Assembly (NCBI GenBank): GCA_963691705.1
Contig: OY829539.1
Span: 65,446,327 to 65,510,326, forward strand
Direction: 5' to 3'
Length of the DNA: 64,000 nucleotides
Source of the DNA: Viola odorata
Taxonomy: Eukaryota; Streptophyta; Magnoliopsida; Malpighiales; Violaceae
Position 1 is the first letter of the stretch, and every line of letters starts with the position of its first letter. Position numbers and translations under genes: made by a program. A model generated the notes under the pieces. It ran no database searches. It was not told where the DNA came from and saw only the letters and a list, made by a program, of their open reading frames with translations. This document shows positions 57,434-64,000 of this stretch, piece by piece.

Positions 57434-60400
57434 AGGGGATTAGAGTTTTCCACGTGCAAATTACCCATAGTCTCCCCCCAAACTCTCTCTAGCTAGGCTT
57501 AACCTAATGGCAGTCTGGTAAATTCTGTGGTTGAGGCCACGGGATGTTTTTGTCTGTCCCAAAATGTTCTTTTTTTCTTGAATTGGCTTTCGTGGTTTTG
57601 AAGAGTAGGGGAGATTTTGGGTAATTATAGCAGGAATGTCATAGAATAAAATAAAGTAATTATATATTAATTAGTGTTAATTAAGTAGTGAATTTGGTAA
57701 ATTAATTATTATAGTAGCATGCTGGCTGGAGACTGTTTTGTTTGCAAGTTTGGTGGTGGTTAGTTGGTTGGTTGGTAGGTGGGTTCGCATTTAAGCATTT
57801 AATAGAGTGAGTTAGTAAAGGAGTCAAGAGCGCACCAAGAAGAAGAGATGGCCCTTGCTTTGTGGTAAGGCACCCTTCCCTTAAGGACATGGGTCCTGAC
57901 CAGTCAGCAAGGGTGGTGGTTCGGGTATTGACTTCTGCTTTTGTCAGTGTTCTTTTGTTTCTCCAATTTAATGCCACGATTCAATTCCTTTTCTTTCTTT
58001 TGTACGAAGAATTAAGAAAACTTGTTAGTTTGGAGTTTGTGGTAATACTTTCGTTGTATTATATGACTATCTTTCAGTTATCAGTACCTCTTTTCTCTTG
58101 ATCCTTTTTTTTGTTTAATGTTGTGAAAATTATTAAATGCTAATCTATTTGTTAAACTTGCGTTTTTATGGCAAGCTAGCTAAAAGAAGAAAAAAGGGCC
58201 TTCGTAGCGATATGTAAACTAACGAGAAGTGAAATAGATGTCTTTCAAACTCTAACATAATAGGTGCGGATTAATTATTTCAATTGGTTATATTCGTTTA
58301 TATAAAAAAATTAAAATAGTGCTAGTTATAGATCAGCAGATCTTGTTGCTTGCAACAAACTTCAATGTTTGGACGCCCATCGAAGCTTCAAAGTCACGAT
58401 TGAAGATCGATTTGGAAGTAATGGAGGAGAAAACGCACACGTAGGAGTCTTCCAATTGACATAATTTTGTGTTAATTTGACGGAAATAAAAATGGTACGA
58501 AGATGTTTGACAAGGGAGACAGAGTTGATTTGGTCATTAAAGCGGTTTCGCAATTAGCTCCATAAACAAATGGTTTCGCAAGATGTTGCATTGAGGCTAT
58601 GTTTGGTTTCGTTATTACTGTGGTGTTGTGCGCTGAGTTTTTATATAATAATAATGTTAATAATATTAATGTCACTACCTCTCGTTACCAGCATTTGTTA
58701 ATGTCAACATGTAAAATTATAAAGGGGAGAAATATATAATATAGTACGTGGCTCTTCCATGAATTTTGATCTAGCTTCTCCCTTGAATTTAATGCAAACC
58801 TAGATGAAACGTTAGGATGCAATTATAGTTAAATTCAATTGTGATTCTAATTAATTTCTCGTTACACTTTAACCATCTTTGACTATTTTTAACCAACATT
58901 TTAAACTAAAAAGTTACTTAACTACTTTTGTTAGATGCAACTCAGTAATTTTTTATCAGTGATTTATTTTTGGTCCACGTACTATCCTTCGCAATTTTTT
59001 ATCAGTGAGTCTGTCTGGTTTTTAAAACTATCCAACCAGCTGGGTCAACATCACCATCAAAACAACGTCGTTTTAAGGAGGGGGAAAAATAATACCATCA
59101 AAACGACGTCGTTTTTAAGTAAAAAAAGAAAATAAAAAGATTGTTGATTGGTTCAATCCAGATTGACTCTTATTGGCAAACCGAAAAATACCATATCTAT
59201 TATTATAAAAATTTACCGGTTCAATCTGATTCAATTATCTAGGACTGAACAATTTGATGTGTGAACGGTTCAAACGATTTAATAAGTCAATTTAGTCGAA
59301 CCCGATCGGTTTTCAAATCCTAATATTTCTGGTTTGCTGTCTGGTTCAGTTTTTAAAACTATGATCCATTGTGGGTTACTGTACTATCGATAGAGTTTGG
59401 TATATTTTGTAATAACCAAATAAACAAAAGAAACAAAATCTAGTTTCAAAATTAATTTCATCAAGACGACGCCGAAGTGGACTGGCATAATCCAAATTGG
59501 GCTTCTTACTGGTTAGGAAAAAATAGGGTAAGGAGAATACTTGGGCTTGTTGCTGTCCAAAAACAAATATACTTTGGGCTCTTAGCTTTTTGTAGTTGGA
59601 CTATGATATTTTTTAGAAAAAAAATAAAAAAATAAAAAAATAAAAATATGGGACCACGATTCCAAAACCATGAAAATGTTTTTTTGTGGGTCCGTAGTGC
59701 ATACGGAGAAAGCAATGAAGGCAAGGGATAAGGCTTTTCCTTTTCTTCTCGTACATACAATGATAGCTCATAAGTTTAATAAAAACTATTCCCTATGAAA
59801 TTTTTTATTTGACTCTTTGTTGTTTTTGTTACTGGAGTAATTATTTAACTTTTTGATTTTTAACCTACTTTTCGTTACTGTAGCAAAAAGACAAGTAAAA
59901 AATTCCGAAAGAAGTATTTAAAAGGGCAGGGGATGCTGACGTGTGCACCTCCCCCATCAAGATTCGAATATTAATTAATGTTTAATTAATTAATAATTAA
60001 TGTGAACGTAAGAAGGAGAGAAATGAATAAACAAAAGGTAAAACCGACAAGGTGACAAAATGAGGAATCTTCGTGTTAGAATGGAACCTTGCAAAATCCC
60101 ATAATCCAATGGAATGGCCTCTCGTTTAGTGCCTAATTATCCCAAGGGCAAATTACAGAAAAAGGGTTTGAGGTGTTAAATATTTGTTGACTCCTAATCA
60201 TGTTAGTTAAAGGATTCGATCAATATGTTCGAATCTCATCTCTATTTATAAAAAAAAAAACTTTAATTTAGAGGTGAGAGTGTAGAATCAGTTACATAAA
60301 TTAGTTATCAATACAAGCTGATTTTTGCGAAAAAAAACTAAAAAATCGAACCAATAATTTTTTATTTAAAGGATAGTAAGAGCGGGAGAATCAATCGCAT

Positions 60401-62600
60401 CAATTAACCATCCTAAGAGACCAAATTAGACTTAGGTATAATTAAGTATAAAAGGAGAACGTAATCCTAAGCCATCTTAAATGTGAAAGAAAACTACAAG
60501 TGTGGCTGAGACATCCAACGTAAAGTGTAAAGTGACGAGTGAAGTGGCAAAATAAGAGTCCAAAAAGACGCAAAAAGAAATGAAAAGGAGCATAAAAGTT
60601 GGGCTTTGCTTTTCCTTTTTTGGGGATGATGTTACGTGGTACCTTCCACGACCATAGAGCAAAAACTAACATAACTTTACACATTAAAATTCTTGTATGA
60701 GCATATAGAGCAAAAAGACAATTGATCCAATAAGGGAGGGAAAAAAAATACACATAAAAATTGTAATTATAAAACATATTATGAGTTCGATTCATAATAC
60801 AGATAAAAATATTAAAAAAGATACCATATGGTTATCTCCTATTATTATTGGTTATTTATTGATAACTAAAGTATCAATAAAGATTTAGATTCATATTTAA
60901 ACCTGACATCCGTTTATAATGTTTTTTTGGGGTCAATAGGCATATAAATTATTAATTATTTTACTGGTGGTAAAGATACTAATTAAGACTCGAACTCATG
61001 TCCGAATCTCACACCGACTATCAAAAAAAATCTCTTACTATACTTCAAATATTTTTTTAATATTATTTTAAGGTTACATTATTTGACACTAGGGTCAAAT
61101 ACAATTTTAGTAATTAAAACTTGGAAACTTAATTTGGTCGTGGGTGGCTCAAACATTTTAAGTTGTTCCCATTTCCTTGCTATTTCCATCGCATCCGCCT
61201 CTTTTCTAGATGCGTAGGTCATAATGGAAGACTGTTTTAGTAAACCTAATTTCTCACATGTGGACCGTCATGTTATTCTTGTAATTATTATTATTAAGTT
61301 CCTTTTTTTTTCTTATTAATTTCTTTACCCCTGCTTTGAGATATTTTGACGTAGAAATGTCATTGTCAACCTTTTTTGTTTTTTTTTATTTTTTTAAATA
61401 TAAGATGAATTTGATTAAATCTAACAACATGTACAAAAGACACGATAGCCTCAAAACATTCCCATGAACAAACATAATTTCCTAAATAAAAAATCAGAAC
61501 AAATTGGCCCAACTTAAAGGCCAGACATTCATAATCCGTTCACAAAACAAGAGAAGGATACAAAATCCAAACCAAACCCATACCCAAAAAGATAGGATAA
61601 AAACTTGTAACACACAAAAGCTAGAAAGGATCGGAGAAGACGAAGCAGAGGCGGCGTGGACGAGGACCGAGAGAGCATCGATGGAGAGGAAGATGACCCG
61701 GGGAACGGTTGTTGGATGCATCTCTTGTACTTTTCCAGCCCAGATTTGCAGATCATTAAAACTTCTCTCGTTCTTTTTTAAAGGAAAGATAGAGAGGTAG
61801 AGAAACGAAGAAGAAAACTAAGGGAATAAAACTGAAAATTATAAAAAGGGGGAGGGGCTGCCGCCGATGTGAAGTCGGCAAGAGCCACAGTGAGCTTTGT
61901 TGTTGCTGTTGTGGGTGTGATTTTCTTGGCTATGCTTTAGAAAGTTATGATCAACGAAATCAGTTTTTCAGTACTGGTCGTGTGGTTGGATCTGGTTTTG
62001 GGTAGAGAGAAGGAGGTTTTGGGTCTAATTTTTATTCTTTTAAAAGAATATTATTTTTGAGTCAAACATTTTTATTCCTTGTAATTAACAGCTAATTGTG
62101 ATTTGCTAGCTACCAAATTTTCATGAAAAAATTATAATTAAATTGATCTTGGTCAAGGAATATGATTTGTTGACGCAAATTTTGATGACACGCCTTATAT
62201 ACGTTTAGGTAGTATGATAATCCTAACTTAAGTTGTCAGAAAATTAAAATTTAAGTACTTCAAACAAAAAATAAAATTTACTAGTGCTTTAATTACATTT
62301 AGAAGAAGATACAGTTGTCGTAAAAATATTTTTCTTTTCTTTTGTAGTTATCAAATTACAGTTTTTAATATAAAATATACTTCACTTCTAGTTTCAAACT
62401 CATGGCTTGGCTTGCACTCCAATTGTTTCCCCATTTTACTTGTCTAAATTTGATCTGACTATGAAAAGCGACTCTTTTAATACGATTTTATTTATTTCTT
62501 AAAGCATTTGTTTGAAGTTGTGTTGAATGTATATAATTTTTTTTGTATGTATATAAACTTACACTACCACTGCAAGTAATGTGAAATAAAGCAACGCTAG
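57434..62600. other. Long AT-rich intergenic region
   Basis: The left end is the 3' UTR of the HD-ZIP gene. No gene is supported to 62600. Features are two palindromes at 59058-59116 (listed separately), a CGGTT/GAACC-rich patch at about 59205-59360, and a tRNA-like phrase with GTTCGAATCTC near 60225. At 61500-61800 open frames occur on both strands; the minus one has a CT-rich leader and hydrophobic product but no family match, so I leave it uncalled. Confidence 0.4.
59058..59116. repeat. Two copies of an AACGACGTCGTT palindrome
   Basis: CATCAAAACAACGTCGTTTT at about 59055-59074 and CATCAAAACGACGTCGTTTT at about 59097-59116 are near-identical. The second centre is a perfect 16-base palindrome (AAAACGACGTCGTTTT) containing GACGTC, a CREB/bZIP-type core. 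This could be a duplicated foldback remnant or a regulatory cassette; no gene start is near. Confidence 0.6.
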
Positions 62601-62646
62601 TTTGTAAGAAAATGAAATTTTCGTCTGCATCAGTGATGATGCGATC

Positions 62647-62826
62647 ATGGACCCCTCACACCTTAAGGTCGAGGATATTGAGCCTAAGGAGCCAATCACA
62701 CGAAGTCAAATAAAAAAGCTAGCCCTTTGGTTCAAGCATGAGATATGCAAAAATCAGCCAAGAGTCGAGGAATGGATCATAATGGTGCTCGCGCACCATA
62801 TCGGGAATATATCGGGAAATAGGTAA
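62647..62826 (+). pseudogene. Short retroelement-like frame (possible Ty3 polyprotein fragment)
   Basis: A 59-residue open frame starts MDPSHLKVEDIEPKEPITRS and continues QIKKLALWFKHEICKNQ. The EPITRSQIKKL motif resembles the PMTRSRAK element common in plant Ty3 polyproteins. No further gag or pol domain is joined to it. The likeness is short, so the assignment is tentative. Confidence 0.4.
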
Positions 62827-63110
62827 ACTATCGAGAGCCTATCGAGAGGCATAAGCGAAGCCAGCACCAACCCTACATCCCTTGTGCAAGCTACCGGGAG
62901 GTTATCGGGAGACACACAGGTTATCGGGAGCCATAGGCGAGACCAACACCAACCCTAAGTCCTTCATGCAAGCTAACAGGAATCTATCAGGAAATAGGCA
63001 AACTATCGGGAGCCTATCGGGAGGCATAAGCGAAGCCAACGCCAACCCTAAGCCCTTCGTGCAAGCTAACGAGAATCTATAAGGAATAGGCAAACTATCG
63101 GGAGAAGCCC
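62826..63110 (+). repeat. Degenerate tandem repeat, about three units of 80-95 bp
   Basis: Units contain the ordered words AACTATCGGGAGCCTATC, GGCATAAGCGAAGCCA, CCAACCCTAAG and GTGCAAGCTAAC. The CCAACCCTA word starts at about 62870, 62949 and 63043, giving spacings near 79 and 94. The array sits between two retroelement fragments, as variable repeats in LTR-element spacers often do. Confidence 0.75.
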
Positions 63111-63136
63111 GGGCCATCCATCGCATGAGGAATCCT

Positions 63137-63310
63137 CGCACCAACCCTGTGAGGTATGTGCCGAAGTTAAAGAGAAATTTAATCTCGCTTGGAAGATTGA
63201 ATTCTCACGGGTATAGTTACTCTGCGAGAAATAGATTGATGAACGTTAACAAAAGCGCAATTGTAATCATAAGGGGAAGCTTACTTCTAACAATATTTAC
63301 CGATGGGTTG
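63137..63310 (+). pseudogene. Ty1/copia GAG-pre-integrase fragment
   Basis: The frame reads RYVPKLKRNLISLGRLNSHG followed by YSYSARNRLMNVNKSAIVII and RGSLLLTIFTDG. That is the order of the copia pre-integrase domain (xVRYVPxLKRNLISLGxLxxxG... LxVxKGxxVxxxG...LY). The zinc-binding HxH/CxxC part and the integrase that should follow are missing, and non-coding sequence begins at once. Confidence 0.8.
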
Positions 63311-63355
63311 GGACTGTGGTCAAAAGTGAGGTACAAGGTACCCGGAAAAGATTGA

Positions 63356-64000
63356 ATAATTGTGATGATTAGATAGAATTACCTAGGATAAAAGTTAACT
63401 TTGTAGTGTTGACTAGTGATAAAACGAACTCGACTTTTACTCAGATTGTATGAAGAAAAGTGATTGCCCCAAGTGTGTGGGTCCCACTCAAATATGGTTA
63501 TTTGTTTTAGTTTGATTGAAAAAAAAGAAGAGAGGGTTAGGCGGTGTGTTACGTCAAGAAGTAACTGTATTGAATTGGGTTTTCTAACCTAATTAAAAAT
63601 GTGGTCTTGTACCATATAAGTATACGGTGGATGCGGAACAGAAGCAGAGGACAGAGAAGTTTGGAGTTGTCCTAATTATTTGAGAATTAGTGCAGCGTGA
63701 TTGAGGTCGGGCAAAAGTAAATGTTGTTTCAAATTTTAGATCTATCATGGGACATGGATTAGTGGTTCGGTTTTAACGAATTCTTGATGGACTATTTCTT
63801 ATTTTAAGCTTTATAAGGTGAAACAGTATTAATTGTTGTTGGGTTATGATTGAGGATATTTTCTAAATACTGATTTTTTTGTTCTTTTTTGATTGAATTG
63901 GTTGTAATAATGATGTATGTCGGATAATTCTTATAGTTGAAATTAAAGTTTTATTTTATTGTGTACATTGATCATCATATAGTATTACAGTGAATTGATA
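63356..64000. other. AT-rich intergenic sequence at the window edge
   Basis: No gene or clear retroelement domain is visible. The stretch may be the continuation of the decayed copia element, but nothing in it can be identified. Confidence 0.4.

Noticed and set aside
61494..61800. Overlapping frames on both strands near 61.5-61.8 kb
   Set aside because: The minus frame has a leader-like CT-rich stretch and a hydrophobic product, but there is no recognisable family, no splice partners, and both strands are equally open.

Overview
This is about 64 kb of nuclear DNA from a eudicot plant. The evidence is GT-AG intron-split genes, AT-rich spacers, and plant families (plastid fibrillin, HD-ZIP IV, BURP/PG1-beta, AP2/ERF, CML). 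The mobile DNA is also plant-type: Stowaway MITEs, MULE-like inverted-repeat elements, and Athila- and copia-type retroelements. I see no bacterial operon, CRISPR array or phage. I cannot name the species. All exon models were made by eye from splice signals, reading phase and family knowledge. All gene names are homology calls from memory.

Layout. (1) 0.8-16 kb, gene-dense: V-ATPase c'' (+), PIG-X-like ER protein (+), a SYP22/VAM3-type vacuolar syntaxin (-), and an ACD11-binding (BPA1-like) RRM protein (+). (2) 16-25 kb: mostly spacer with MITEs and a dispersed LTR-like repeat, plus one small unrecognised three-exon membrane-protein gene (18958-19702, -). (3) 25-28.3 kb: a polygalacturonase-1 beta-subunit (BURP) gene with frame lesions and a lost BURP Cys. 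Its first intron holds a dead copia reverse-transcriptase fragment and a MITE. (4) 29.4-31.3 kb: a MITE and a 1.26 kb near-palindromic MULE-like element with a perfect 10-bp target duplication. (5) 31.6-33.6 kb: a two-exon plant gene of unknown function. (6) 34.2-39.3 kb: a complete young Athila-like LTR element (5-bp target duplication GTTTT). It keeps only part of gag plus protease, and its reverse transcriptase, RNase H and integrase are gone. (7) 40-46.7 kb: DPM2 (+), a CML18-like calcium sensor (-) and a PAP3/FBN2-type fibrillin (-). (8) 48.1-50 kb: a Pack-MULE-like element with about 470-bp terminal inverted repeats around an ERF transcription-factor copy killed by three in-frame stops, all explicable as C-to-T changes at Gln codons. 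(9) 53.2-57.4 kb: a complete ten-exon HD-ZIP IV gene closest to HDG5 (+). (10) 57.4-64 kb: spacer ending in a mosaic of Ty3-like and copia fragments around a degenerate tandem array.

The resident genes are housekeeping, trafficking or developmental genes and do not form one pathway. The order PIG-X, SYP22, BPA1-like, HDG5 matches, as I recall it, a run of neighbouring Arabidopsis loci (At5g46850 to At5g46880). This suggests an old conserved block, with about 37 kb of other genes and transposons now lying before HDG5. The most notable items are the ERF-carrying MULE, the gag-protease-only LTR element, the decaying PG1-beta gene and the foldback MULE.
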